From JBDRNO01 sp043811005 (GTDB lineage: Bacteria > Bacteroidota > Bacteroidia > NORP154), in contig JBDRNO010000167.1 in assembly GCA_043811005.1 (NCBI GenBank), positions 1 through 14,626 on the forward strand: a stretch of 14,626 nucleotides of DNA, in the 5' to 3' direction. Positions 1-6,527 of this stretch are shown here, one piece after another (position 1 is the first letter of the stretch; each line of letters starts with the position of its first letter). The notes under the pieces were generated by a model. It saw nothing but the letters and a program-made list of their open reading frames with translations, was not told the DNA's origin and ran no database searches. The position numbers were made by a program, and so were the translations under genes.

Positions 1-191
1 GGCCTTCGCCTGCCAAAGCAGGCTACGGCCTGCGAAGGCTGGTAACTGGGTACTGGGTGGTATGTATTGATTACAGGTCCGAGTTAAAAACCAACGACCC
101 AGAACCCAGTGCCCAGAACCCAGAAGCAGTCGATTAAATGCAAAAACATAGATGTTAAAATAAATTTTACTAAAACATTGAAATTCCTATA
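1..191 (+). repeat. Intergenic repeat element, copy A (cut by window edge)
   Basis: This is the right-hand part of a dispersed element that recurs at 2228-2485 and 6407-6734. Shared landmarks, in order, are a CTGGGTACTGGGTGGTATGT block (about 46-65), a CCAAC-ACCCAGAACC block (about 92-106), a GTTAAAATAAA stretch (about 154-164) and a closing AAATTCC-TATA stretch (181-191). The CTGGG-rich left arm and the CCCAG-rich right arm are roughly complementary, so transcribed RNA could fold into a long imperfect hairpin. A 38-base hairpin is nested at the left end (2-39). Copy A lacks the CACAAAATACAGG segment found in B and C. The element ends about 60 bases before the rpmB start codon and points toward it. 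Confidence 0.8.
2..39. repeat. Nested palindromic repeat in copy A
   Basis: The outer arms GCCTTCGC (2-9) and GCGAAGGC (32-39) are exact reverse complements. An inner hairpin is formed by CCTGC (9-13) and GCAGG (18-22) around CAAA. The same unit is at 6490-6527 with one base different across the 42-base comparison (C at 26, T at 6514). Copy B has no such unit at the equivalent site, so it is a separate small repeat sitting inside the larger element. Confidence 0.85.
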
Positions 192-252
192 CTATAAAAT
201 AAAAAATACCGTAATTTGCACACCAATTCAATAATCAATAATCCCTCAAAAA

Positions 253-492
253 ATGTCTAACATCTGCGAATTGACAGGAAAAAAAGTAATGTCGGGAAAC
301 AATGTTTCTCACTCTAATAAAAAAACCAAAAGAAAGTTTTATCCAAACTTGCTGGTTAAAAAATTCCACATACCGGAAGAAGATAAATGGATAACTTTAA
401 AAATCTCGACATCTGCTTTACGAACCATCAATAAAAAAGGTATCTATCCTTGTATTAAAGAAGCCAGGGAAAAAGGGTATTTAAAAAAATAG
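253..492 (+). CDS. rpmB: Large ribosomal subunit protein bL28
   Basis: This 79-residue basic protein is a component of the 50S ribosomal subunit. The N-terminal run with C-x-LTGKK (residues 5-11) followed by GNNVSHSNKKTKR (residues 15-27) is the diagnostic bL28 signature, and the later segment with LKISTSALRTINKKG (about 48-62) matches the core of the family. The length is normal for Bacteroidota and no CxxC zinc-binding pair is present. The ATG start gives the full family N-terminus; no Shine-Dalgarno sequence precedes it. Repeat copy A lies immediately upstream. A weak partial match to a Bacteroidota -7 box (GTAATTTGCA, 211-220) lies about 35 bases before the start, but I would not rely on it. 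The usual Bacteroidota partners (rpmG, a DUF4295 protein, ftsY) do not follow; an aminopeptidase does. Confidence 0.97.
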   Translation: MSNICELTGKKVMSGNNVSHSNKKTKRKFYPNLLVKKFHIPEEDKWITLKISTSALRTINKKGIYPCIKEAREKGYLKK

Positions 493-602
493 GCTCTAAC
501 AATTCGTTATTGATCCGACAGTTGGTGGAACGATAATTTTATATGTGCTTATGCGTTCCCGTGTTCAATTGTTCAGGTATTTAATTTGTATTGGAATTTC
601 CG

Positions 603-616
603 CGACATTATTGTCG
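603..616. repeat. Small CGACA/TGTCG hairpin
   Basis: CGACA (603-607) and TGTCG (612-616) form a 5-base stem around TTAT, between rpmB and the aminopeptidase. A similar CGACA-TTT-TGTCG unit lies at 4229-4241, so this is probably a fragment of a dispersed palindrome. It sits inside the reading frame that would be added if the TTG at 586 were used as the aminopeptidase start, which argues against that start. The rest of 493-663 shows nothing else I can name. Confidence 0.45.
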
Positions 617-663
617 GGATCGCCTCTGGCGTTAATGTTTATTGTTTTTCTGTTTATCAGTTA

Positions 664-2208
664 ATGTTACATTCTTCTAATTTAACAACTTTTCTCATCC
701 TAGTACTCTCATTGAGAGTGTTATCAACCTATGCACAGGAAGTAACAGATAGTGCATCCAGTTTGCCTGTCGAAGCGAAGCGTAGGTATGGAATCCAGCA
801 TCAATACGACCAGGATTTACTTACAAAAGAATTTCATAAAGGCAGGAGAGATATTTTAAGAGCTTTACTGCCCTCAAATTCAGTCGCAGTTTTCTTTGCC
901 AACCCTGTCAGGAACCGATCTTATGATATAAATTATGAATATCACCAAGATCCGAATTTCTATTATCTAACAGGGTTGAATGAGCCCCATTCATTGCTGC
1001 TGCTTTTTAAGGAAGTGCAAAACTTTGATAGTATCGAATCAAATGAATATATTTTTGTTCAGCCAAAGGATACTGCTCTCGTTCAATGGGGAGGAAGAAT
1101 GTTGAGTAAGGTTGACCTGTCATACATCTCCGGAATTGATGTTTCAGCAATTTCCCTTAATCATGAATTTGCCGATCTTGAAATAGATTTTCCTTCGTTT
1201 GATAAGATTTTCTATTTACCAACATATAATGATATTAGGGATGACAAAACAGACAGGGGTGATCTGTTTAGCTTGATCAAGCACTTTAAATTAAAATTAC
1301 AGACATCCATTCCTCCTGCTTTGAGTGAACATCCATCATCAGAATGGGAGGCAAATTCACATCAAACAGTAAATAATTTAGATACCAGGATGTTGAAAGA
1401 AATGATGTCTTCCCTTAGAGAGGTGAAACAAGATGAAGAGCTAATCCTTATACGCAAGGCAATTAATATTACATGTAAAGCACATATAGAATTAATGAAG
1501 ATGCTTGAACCGGGTATGAAAGAATACCAAGCAGAAGCAATAGTTGAATATGTTTTTAAAAACAATGGCGCTGAACACCCCGGCTTCCCTTCTATCTTGG
1601 GAGGTGGCGAGAATACCTGCGTTTTACACTATACGTCAAACAGGAAAAAATTATTTGAAAATGAGTTGTTGATTATTGATATTGGAGCTGAATACCATGG
1701 CTATACTGGCGATATAACACGTACATTACCCGTAAATGGCAAGTTTACCCAGGAGCAAAAAACAATTTACAACATTGTTTTGGAAGCACAAACTGCTGCT
1801 ATCCGTACCTGTAAAGTTGGCAATAGGTTCTGGACGCCCAACGAAACCGCTATCAGTGTGGTTAAAAAAAAGCTGCTCCAGGCAGGTATCATTAAAAATG
1901 AAAACGAATACCATAAATACCTTATGCACGGCACTTCGCATTATGTCGGATTAGATGTTCACGATGCAGGGTTGTATGGTAACCTGAAACCCGGAAATGT
2001 CATCACTGTTGAGCCGGGAATATACATTCCGGAAGGATCAGACTGCGACCCCAAATGGTGGAATATTGGTATTAGAATTGAAGATGATATTTTGATTACC
2101 AATACCGGGCCTGAAATATTTTCTGACTGCGTACCTAAAAGCATTGAGGAAATAGAAAAACTGATGCAAGATGAAGGAAATAAGGTTATTGGGGAAAAAG
2201 GTAATTGA
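664..2208 (+). CDS. Secreted aminopeptidase P family protein (M24B)
   Basis: This is a dinuclear-metal exopeptidase of the M24B family, expected to remove an N-terminal residue preceding proline. Counting from the ATG at 664 it has 514 residues. An N-terminal signal peptide (LTTFLILVLSLRVLSTYAQ) predicts export. It is followed by the creatinase/aminopeptidase N-domain, with FFANPVRNRSYD and DPNFYYLTGLNEP as family hallmarks, and the pita-bread catalytic domain. All five expected metal ligands are visible (ATG numbering): D339 and D350 (IDIGAEY...TGDITRT), H426 (HGTSHYVGLDVHD), E450 (TVEPGIY) and E473 (GIRIEDD). The frame is open from a TTG at 586, but that would place 26 residues, partly encoded by a palindromic repeat, ahead of a good signal peptide. 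Codons just after the signal peptide contain the repeat word GAAGCGAAGCG (772-782). Specificity for Xaa-Pro is inferred from the family. Confidence 0.93.
   Translation: MLHSSNLTTFLILVLSLRVLSTYAQEVTDSASSLPVEAKRRYGIQHQYDQDLLTKEFHKGRRDILRALLPSNSVAVFFANPVRNRSYDINYEYHQDPNFYYLTGLNEPHSLLLLFKEVQNFDSIESNEYIFVQPKDTALVQWGGRMLSKVDLSYISGIDVSAISLNHEFADLEIDFPSFDKIFYLPTYNDIRDDKTDRGDLFSLIKHFKLKLQTSIPPALSEHPSSEWEANSHQTVNNLDTRMLKEMMSSLREVKQDEELILIRKAINITCKAHIELMKMLEPGMKEYQAEAIVEYVFKNNGAEHPGFPSILGGGENTCVLHYTSNRKKLFENELLIIDIGAEYHGYTGDITRTLPVNGKFTQEQKTIYNIVLEAQTAAIRTCKVGNRFWTPNETAISVVKKKLLQAGIIKNENEYHKYLMHGTSHYVGLDVHDAGLYGNLKPGNVITVEPGIYIPEGSDCDPKWWNIGIRIEDDILITNTGPEIFSDCVPKSIEEIEKLMQDEGNKVIGEKGN
772..782. repeat. 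GAAGCGAAGCG repeat word inside aminopeptidase P
   Basis: This 11-base word recurs at 4211-4221 (intergenic), and a close variant (GAGCGAAGCGG) is in the insert of copy C at 6671-6681. Here it is read in frame and encodes part of PVEAKRRYG, in the variable stretch between the signal peptide and the conserved N-domain. It looks like a reading-frame-compatible repeat fragment, although so short a match could arise by chance. Confidence 0.4.
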
Positions 2209-2358
2209 AAAATAAGAATAATACAAAAACATAACTTCGCAAATTAATTAAAAAAATTATATAGAATTGAGTTAAGTATAAATAAGATAATGTTGCTGGG
2301 TACTGGGTTCTGGGTGGTATATACTGGTTTCAGAGTTTGAGTATATAACCAACAACCC

Positions 2359-2383
2359 GTTCGGCTGAGCTCACGACGAAGCC
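2359..2383. repeat. Nested palindromic repeat 1 in copy B
   Basis: A 25-base insert interrupts the AACCC/AGAACC join that is continuous in copy C (AACAACCCAGAACC). It has a perfect TGAGCTCA core (2366-2373) and weaker complementary flanks (TTCG at 2360-2363, CGAA at 2377-2380). The base pair CC occurs on both sides of the insert, which may be a small duplication. Confidence 0.75.
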
Positions 2384-2412
2384 AGAACCAAGAGCCCAGA
2401 GCCCAGAAACTG

Positions 2413-2430
2413 ATCCGCCAGCTGGCGGAT
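2413..2430. repeat. Nested perfect 18-bp palindrome in copy B
   Basis: ATCCGCCAGCTGGCGGAT is its own reverse complement over all 18 bases. It replaces the AT-rich spacer (TGATTATTAAATA) present at the same point in copy C. Palindromes of the CCGCCAGCTGGCGG type are a common dispersed repeat in Bacteroidota. Confidence 0.85.
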
Positions 2431-2499
2431 GTAAAAACCGCAAAATACAGGTATATCAAGTTAAAATATTGAAATTCCGATACAACAAAACACCCATCT

Positions 2500-2733
2500 G
2501 TGAAAATAACTATTCGTTTAATTTGTATCATTAGTATCATTAGTATATTGGCATCATCAAAATGCAAGAAAGAAGAAGAGGTATGCATTGATGAGAGTAA
2601 AATAGACCAGAGTATTAATTGTCCTATTAATTGTTTTGGAGTAATGGTTTGCGGTTGTGATGGCAATACTTATTGCAACAGTTGCGAAGCCGAAAAAAGA
2701 GGTATCGTTTCACATATCGATGGGCCTTGTTAA
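2500..2733 (+). CDS. Small exported Kazal-type protein
   Basis: This 77-residue protein has an N-terminal hydrophobic signal (residues 3-20) and a single Kazal-like domain. Kazal domains usually inhibit serine proteases by presenting a binding loop. The hallmark VCGCDGNTYCNSCEAEKRGI (50-69) and the closing G-P-C (75-77) support the family. The domain has eight cysteines (29, 41, 45, 51, 53, 59, 62, 77) where six are usual; C45 and C59 look extra and could form a fourth disulfide. The spacing between the second and third canonical cysteines is two residues longer than normal, so the inhibitory P1 residue cannot be assigned safely. Cys22 (ASSKC-KKEEE) resembles a lipoprotein anchor, but Lys at -1 breaks the lipobox consensus. 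The GTG start is chosen because it gives M-K-hydrophobic and no in-frame ATG lies nearby upstream. It is 12 bases from the M16 gene. Confidence 0.85.
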   Translation: MKITIRLICIISIISILASSKCKKEEEVCIDESKIDQSINCPINCFGVMVCGCDGNTYCNSCEAEKRGIVSHIDGPC

Positions 2734-2745
2734 CTTACTTTTTAA

Positions 2746-4128
2746 ATGAAAAATTATCAACCCCCGAAGGAGCTGCATCCGGAGTTTATTACTACAGAAT
2801 CGAAAGAACAAGAATCAATAACCGATCACAATACACCCCCCGAAACCAAACCTGTTCAACAGGTTAAATTAATCAAAGCAACTGAAAACCGGTTGGATAA
2901 TGGAATTCCGATCTATGTGATAGATGCAGGAACACAGGATGTTGTAAAAATAGAATTTATCTTCCCTGCCGGGGTGTGGTACCCGCATTCACCGCTCATT
3001 GCCTCAACTGCCAATGCAATGCTCAATGAAGGTACTGCAAAATATACCGCTGACCAGATTGCCGAAAAAATTGATAATTACGGTGCTTTCCTGGAAATGA
3101 ATACCGAAAATGATTTTGCATATATCTCAATCTACACCCTCAATAAGCACTTGAAAAATATCCTGCCGGTGTTTGAAGATATGCTCAAAAACTCAATTTT
3201 CCCCAAAAGAGAATTTAAAACACTTGTACAGAATAAAAAACAAAGATTCATTGTCAACAATGAAAAGGTGGGTTTTATTGCCCAAAATAAGTTCAATGAG
3301 ATACTGTTCGGCAATAATCATCCTTATGGCTACAATGTAACAATAAATGATTTTGACAAGTTAAAGCACAAGGAAGTGATGCTATTTTATGAGAAGTATT
3401 ACAAAAGGGAATGCAAGATCATCGCTGCCGGTAAAATCCGCTACAATTTGATCAGCTTGCTCAACAAGCATTTTGGTGTTTGTGATTGGTCCAAAAACCT
3501 GTCGCGGGCTGAAGCGGGCAAGGGTTTGGAGCGTAAGGTTTCCCTCCCCTTTGGGGGGGGGGGGGCTACTTTCATAGGAAAAAAAGATGCCTTGCAATCG
3601 GCAATTAGAATAGGTAAAACACTTTTTAATAAAAAACATCCCGATTATATGGGAATGCAGGTGCTAAATACCGTGTTAGGAGGATATTTCGGCTCACGCC
3701 TGATGACAAATATTAGAGAAGATAAAGGTTATACTTATGGGATCTATTCTACAATCGTATCTCTGCAAAATGCAGGATACTTCTTCATCTCTACCGAGGC
3801 AGGGATTGATGTCTGCAATATGGCGGTTGATGAAATATATCGTGAAATTAAACATCTGAGAAATGAGCTTATTCCCGGTGATGAATTGCAATTGGTTAAA
3901 AACTATATGCTCGGAGCATTTCTTAGGAGTATTGATGGCCCGTTTGCTCTATCCGATAAATTTAAAGGAATTATGGAATATGGGCTTGATTACAATTATT
4001 ATTCAAAGTTAATTAAAACTATAAAAGACATTACTCCCGTTAAATTAAACGAGTTGGCAAATAAATATCTTCAGCAAGATGATATGTGTGAGATTGTGGT
4101 TGGAAGTAAGGGAGTGTCCAAAAAATAG
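2746..4128 (+). CDS. M16 peptidase-like protein lacking the zinc motif
   Basis: This 460-residue protein belongs to the M16B group, in which a zinc-bearing subunit pairs with a non-catalytic one. The N-domain is recognisable (RLDNGIPIYVIDAGTQDVVKIEF, given as positions 49-71), but the HxxEH metal site is replaced by S87-T-A-N90-A91 ahead of MLNEGT. The C-domain keeps the R324/Y331 pair in IREDKGYTYG, which in two-subunit M16 enzymes contributes to substrate binding. It is therefore probably the partner subunit; no active subunit is in the window. No signal peptide is seen, so it is probably cytoplasmic. Between the halves lies an unusual stretch (about 254-273) including LPFGGGG, encoded by a C-rich arm and 13 consecutive G. 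The frame is open and conserved on both sides. It is probably cotranscribed with the Kazal gene. Confidence 0.88.
   Translation: MKNYQPPKELHPEFITTESKEQESITDHNTPPETKPVQQVKLIKATENRLDNGIPIYVIDAGTQDVVKIEFIFPAGVWYPHSPLIASTANAMLNEGTAKYTADQIAEKIDNYGAFLEMNTENDFAYISIYTLNKHLKNILPVFEDMLKNSIFPKREFKTLVQNKKQRFIVNNEKVGFIAQNKFNEILFGNNHPYGYNVTINDFDKLKHKEVMLFYEKYYKRECKIIAAGKIRYNLISLLNKHFGVCDWSKNLSRAEAGKGLERKVSLPFGGGGATFIGKKDALQSAIRIGKTLFNKKHPDYMGMQVLNTVLGGYFGSRLMTNIREDKGYTYGIYSTIVSLQNAGYFFISTEAGIDVCNMAVDEIYREIKHLRNELIPGDELQLVKNYMLGAFLRSIDGPFALSDKFKGIMEYGLDYNYYSKLIKTIKDITPVKLNELANKYLQQDDMCEIVVGSKGVSKK
3541..3565 (+). repeat. C-rich arm plus G13 homopolymer inside the M16 gene
   Basis: CCCTCCCC (3542-3549), TTT and then 13 consecutive G (3553-3565) form a hairpin-like inverted repeat in the M16 reading frame, read as S-L-P-F-G-G-G-G-A. 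In this assembly the tract keeps the frame open; a change of one G would shift it. The arm resembles dispersed CCCTCCCC-TTT-GGGGAGGG palindromes of Bacteroidota whose right half has become a pure G run. Confidence 0.85.
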
Positions 4129-4139
4129 GTATAAATATA

Positions 4140-4172
4140 TCAGGTTTTGAAAACCTGACATATTTTGTTTTG
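4140..4172 (+). terminator. Probable intrinsic terminator after the M16 gene
   Basis: TCAGGTTTT (4140-4148) and AAAACCTGA (4150-4158) are exact inverted arms around a single G; the physical loop would be larger. A T-rich tail (TATTTTGTTTTG, 4161-4172) follows after ACA. It begins 12 bases after the stop codon. The stem is fairly AT-rich and the U-run is interrupted, and the same palindrome may also exist as a dispersed repeat, so the terminator role is an inference. Confidence 0.55.
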
Positions 4173-4200
4173 TTTATACACCTAAGCATATAGCCCTCCC

Positions 4201-4241
4201 CGAAAATGTTGAAGCGAAGCGGAAATCCCGACATTTTGTCG
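4201..4241. repeat. Intergenic palindromic repeat with GAAGCGAAGCGG
   Basis: CGAAAATGT (4201-4209) and ACATTTTGTCG (4231-4241) are near-complementary outer arms. Between them lie GAAGCGAAGCGG (4211-4222) and the start of a CGACA-TTT-TGTCG hairpin (4229-4241). The core word recurs at 772 and, as a variant, at 6671. The remainder of the 4129-4407 intergenic stretch (about 4245-4407) is AT-rich and shows no gene. It must hold the promoter of the next gene; a TATTTTTG at 4395-4402 fits the -7 consensus but lies too close to the ATG to be convincing. Confidence 0.55.
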
Positions 4242-4407
4242 AAACCTCGTCTCTACGTACCACATATTCCTGCACAAAAATCTTATTTTATAGACAAACA
4301 CTAATATACTCATGCTAAATCACCATCTCCTTTTCTACATAACTCTTGTGTATAATATTTCTTTATCTGCATCGTTTATATATGTTTAATAACCTATTTT
4401 TGTTTTT

Positions 4408-6234
4408 ATGAGATATCTTTTAACATTTATTATATTATTAATTTTTCATTTTTCCCCGATACAGTCATTCTTCCTTACGGGGCAGGCATTTTTCATTTTT
4501 AATTCTCAAGCCCAGTCCCCCTCACTGCGCTGTCTGTCGGTTGATTTAAATGGTGATGTTCAATTAACATGGATGCCTCCCTCCGATACATGCGGCTCGT
4601 TCAACAGTTATGATATTTATTATTCTACAAGCATATCAGGCACTTACACCCTGGTTGGCAGCGTAACAAATTTCGGACAAACAACATATACGCACGATAG
4701 TACAGGCGCTGATGCAAGTTCGGTTTACTACTATGTTCAAAGTAATTCGGGCTGTCCATCTAATATTTCCGATACATTGCAAACAATTTTCCTGACAGTT
4801 ACCAACACAGTAATTGGGACTGCTAATCTATCGTGGAATTCTTTACATACACCAAGTATACCTTCCTCTTCAGGTTTGTATGTCATTTACCGTGAGGACA
4901 CTTCAGGCAGCCGGCTGTTGATTGATTCCCTGTTTCAAATATTTTCTTATTCAGATACGATTACTGTTTGTAAAGATTCTATTATCAGCTTTCAGATAGA
5001 AATACAAGATTCTTCCGGTTGTATCTCCGCCTCTTCCATCGCATATCTGGAATCTGATGACAAACAACCTGGGGTCGTTATCATAGACACGATAAGTGTT
5101 GATGCTTCCGGTTTGGCGACAATTAGCTGGACACCAAGCTCATCTTATGATGTTGTGGGTTATATTATTTATTCTTCCACTGGACAAGGAACCGGGGATT
5201 CAATTGATTTTGTGTCGGGAATGAATAATACATATTACGTTGATCTCAACTCTAACCCGGGTGCTCTGTCTGAACCATATAGTATTGCTGCTATTGATAG
5301 CTGTGGTAACAGGGGAATTATAGGAGTTGAACACAATACGATTTTTTTGACAAATGTTCTTAATACATGCACCAGAGAGTGTACGCTCTCATGGAATAAA
5401 TATATCAACTGGCCTTCAGGCGTATCAGACTATTATATTTATGTAAGCGAAAACGGAGGGCTATTTTTCTTATTGGGAACTGCTGATTCTACTCAATATA
5501 CACAAACAGGTCTAATTGAAACCATATCATATTGTTATGTGGTCAGGGCAGTTGACAACAGCGGTCAGAAAACATCAACCTCTAACATCTTATGCGGGTT
5601 TACTGATACCATTTCAAATGTAGAAATATCATTTGAACTAACGGTTCAGGCAACCTATTCTGTAACAAACTCGCTGTCGCTGCAATGGGATGAAAATGTT
5701 GCCTGGCTCGGCCTGGCAGATTCTTTTGACATTTATAGAAATATAAATAATGGAATATTTGACCCAATACCAATAGCACGCCTTCCTTTCAGTACCACCT
5801 CCTATACAGATGATGTTTTCTCTTTTAGAGATGAAACAGGCGATTTTTGTTATTTCATTGTCTCGGTTAAAACTACCAACGACATATACGGCTGTGTCGA
5901 TACAAGCAATATCGCCTGCGCCTCTCAAATCCCGAAATTTATTGTTCCCAATGCTTTTACTCCTAACGGGGACAATATAAATGATGTATTTCCTATTATT
6001 AGGGATAATGAAGAAAAATTTGCAAAAATTTTTATAGATGTAACCGATTACTTATTTATTATATACAACAGATGGGGACAAAAGATTTTTGAGACCAATA
6101 ACCCAGATCAGGGCTGGGATGGTCTGTTTAATGGGTTTCCCATTCAAAATGATGCTTACGTATATTATTTTAAATTTTCAATTAAGAATGGTATTCCAAT
6201 TGAAAAAACCGGGACTATTACACTTCTTCGTTGA
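4408..6234 (+). CDS. Fibronectin-III-like protein with type B T9SS sorting domain
   Basis: This 608-residue exported protein begins with a long hydrophobic signal ending in SQAQ (about 33-36). About five consecutive beta-sandwich units of fibronectin-III/Ig-like character follow (roughly 38-130, 130-220, 221-310, 311-400 and 400-505). Each shows an L-x-W strand (VQLTWMPP, ANLSWNS, ATISWTP, CTLSWNK, LSLQWDE) and a Y-x-I/V-Y strand such as YDIYYS, YVIYRE or YIIYSS. The C-terminal 100 residues (about 508-608) are the CHU_C / gliding-motility-associated type B sorting domain, with PNAFTPNGDNINDVFP, IYNRWGQKIFET and the closing GTITLLR. That domain directs export through the type IX system, usually to the surface or medium. 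No catalytic domain is visible; an adhesive or structural role is an inference. It stands alone, preceded by a terminator candidate and followed by tandem repeats. Confidence 0.92.
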   Translation: MRYLLTFIILLIFHFSPIQSFFLTGQAFFIFNSQAQSPSLRCLSVDLNGDVQLTWMPPSDTCGSFNSYDIYYSTSISGTYTLVGSVTNFGQTTYTHDSTGADASSVYYYVQSNSGCPSNISDTLQTIFLTVTNTVIGTANLSWNSLHTPSIPSSSGLYVIYREDTSGSRLLIDSLFQIFSYSDTITVCKDSIISFQIEIQDSSGCISASSIAYLESDDKQPGVVIIDTISVDASGLATISWTPSSSYDVVGYIIYSSTGQGTGDSIDFVSGMNNTYYVDLNSNPGALSEPYSIAAIDSCGNRGIIGVEHNTIFLTNVLNTCTRECTLSWNKYINWPSGVSDYYIYVSENGGLFFLLGTADSTQYTQTGLIETISYCYVVRAVDNSGQKTSTSNILCGFTDTISNVEISFELTVQATYSVTNSLSLQWDENVAWLGLADSFDIYRNINNGIFDPIPIARLPFSTTSYTDDVFSFRDETGDFCYFIVSVKTTNDIYGCVDTSNIACASQIPKFIVPNAFTPNGDNINDVFPIIRDNEEKFAKIFIDVTDYLFIIYNRWGQKIFETNNPDQGWDGLFNGFPIQNDAYVYYFKFSIKNGIPIEKTGTITLLR

Positions 6235-6236
6235 TA

Positions 6237-6310
6237 GGTGGATTGTGGAATTATTGGATTACAGGATTGATGGATTACTGGATTGGTGGATTACTGGATT
6301 GGTGGATTCT
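6237..6310. repeat. Tandem GGATT-type short repeats
   Basis: The words GGATT and TGGATTACTGGATTGG recur here, with two nearly perfect consecutive 16-base units (TTACTGGATTGGTGGA) at about 6275-6306. A complementary CCAATACTCCAATTTTTC lies at 6328-6345, so RNA could fold back. It starts three bases after the stop of the type B T9SS gene, possibly acting as a 3' end structure. The remaining DNA to 6390 is AT-rich with no gene. Confidence 0.7.
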
Positions 6311-6390
6311 CACAATACACTAATTTTCCAATACTCCAATTTTTCTTAATAGAAGTTCTTAAAAACAACATTCTTCCAATTTTTAGTATT

Positions 6391-6418
6391 TTTGCAAGGA
6401 TTTAAGAACATAACTTTG
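6391..6418 (+). promoter_or_regulatory. Candidate Bacteroidota-type promoter for guaB
   Basis: TAACTTTG (6411-6418) matches the Bacteroidota -7 consensus TAnnTTTG exactly. TTTG (6391-6394) lies 16 bases upstream, slightly closer than the usual spacing of the -33 element. The -7 box is the left end of repeat copy C, so a transcript from here would run through the whole element before reaching guaB. The equivalent box in copy B is TAACTTCG, one base off. The role is inferred from sequence alone. Confidence 0.35.
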
Positions 6419-6489
6419 TAACTTGATTAAAAAAAAGAAATCATATAGAATTAAGTTAAGTATAAATAAGTTAATGTAACTGGGTACTG

Positions 6490-6527
6490 GCCTTCGCCTG
6501 CCAAAGCAGGCTATGGCCTGCGAAGGC
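6490..6527. repeat. Nested palindromic repeat in copy C
   Basis: GCCTTCGC (6490-6497) and GCGAAGGC (6520-6527) are exact inverted arms, with an inner CCTGC/GCAGG hairpin (6497-6501, 6506-6510). CTGG is present on both sides (6487-6490 and 6527-6530), which may be a target duplication. It is nearly identical to 2-39 and absent from copy B, where the host sequence reads on as CTGGGTACTGGGTTCTGGG. Confidence 0.85.

Larger units (their letters stand above)
2228..2485 (+). repeat. Intergenic repeat element, copy B
   Basis: This is a full-length copy of the element also seen at 1-191 and 6407-6734. The left end, AACATAACTTCG (2228-2239), matches AACATAACTTTG in copy C, followed by the shared segments ATATAGAATT-AGTTAAGTAT and AAATAAG. 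The CTGGGTACTGGG left arm (2295-2306) and the CCCAGAGCCCAG right arm (2395-2406) flank a loop with TTTGAGTAT. It ends in AAATTCCGATACAA (2472-2485), 14 bases before the GTG of the Kazal gene. Two palindromes, different from the one in A and C, are nested at 2359-2383 and 2413-2430. Together with short flanks it fills the gap between the aminopeptidase and the Kazal gene. Confidence 0.85.

Noticed and set aside
586..663. TTG start extending aminopeptidase P by 26 residues
   Set aside because: It would put hydrophobic but repeat-encoded residues in front of a clean signal peptide starting at the ATG at 664, and it crosses a dispersed hairpin.
2244..2666. Minus-strand open frame across repeat copy B and the Kazal gene
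   Set aside because: It translates the repeat element and the antisense of a well-supported gene; the protein has no recognisable family.
3541..3565. G13 tract as a frameshift that makes the M16 gene a pseudogene
   Set aside because: The frame is continuous and conserved M16 sequence lies on both sides in the same frame, so the gene is intact in this assembly.
4408..4515. Duplication inside the signal peptide of the type B T9SS protein
   Set aside because: CATTTTTC-like words recur and CCCCG/CGGGG flank a segment, but T-rich hydrophobic codons make such repeats likely by chance.
5638..5928. Minus-strand 96-codon frame inside the type B T9SS gene
   Set aside because: It is antisense to a continuous, domain-supported coding region and lacks a recognisable family.
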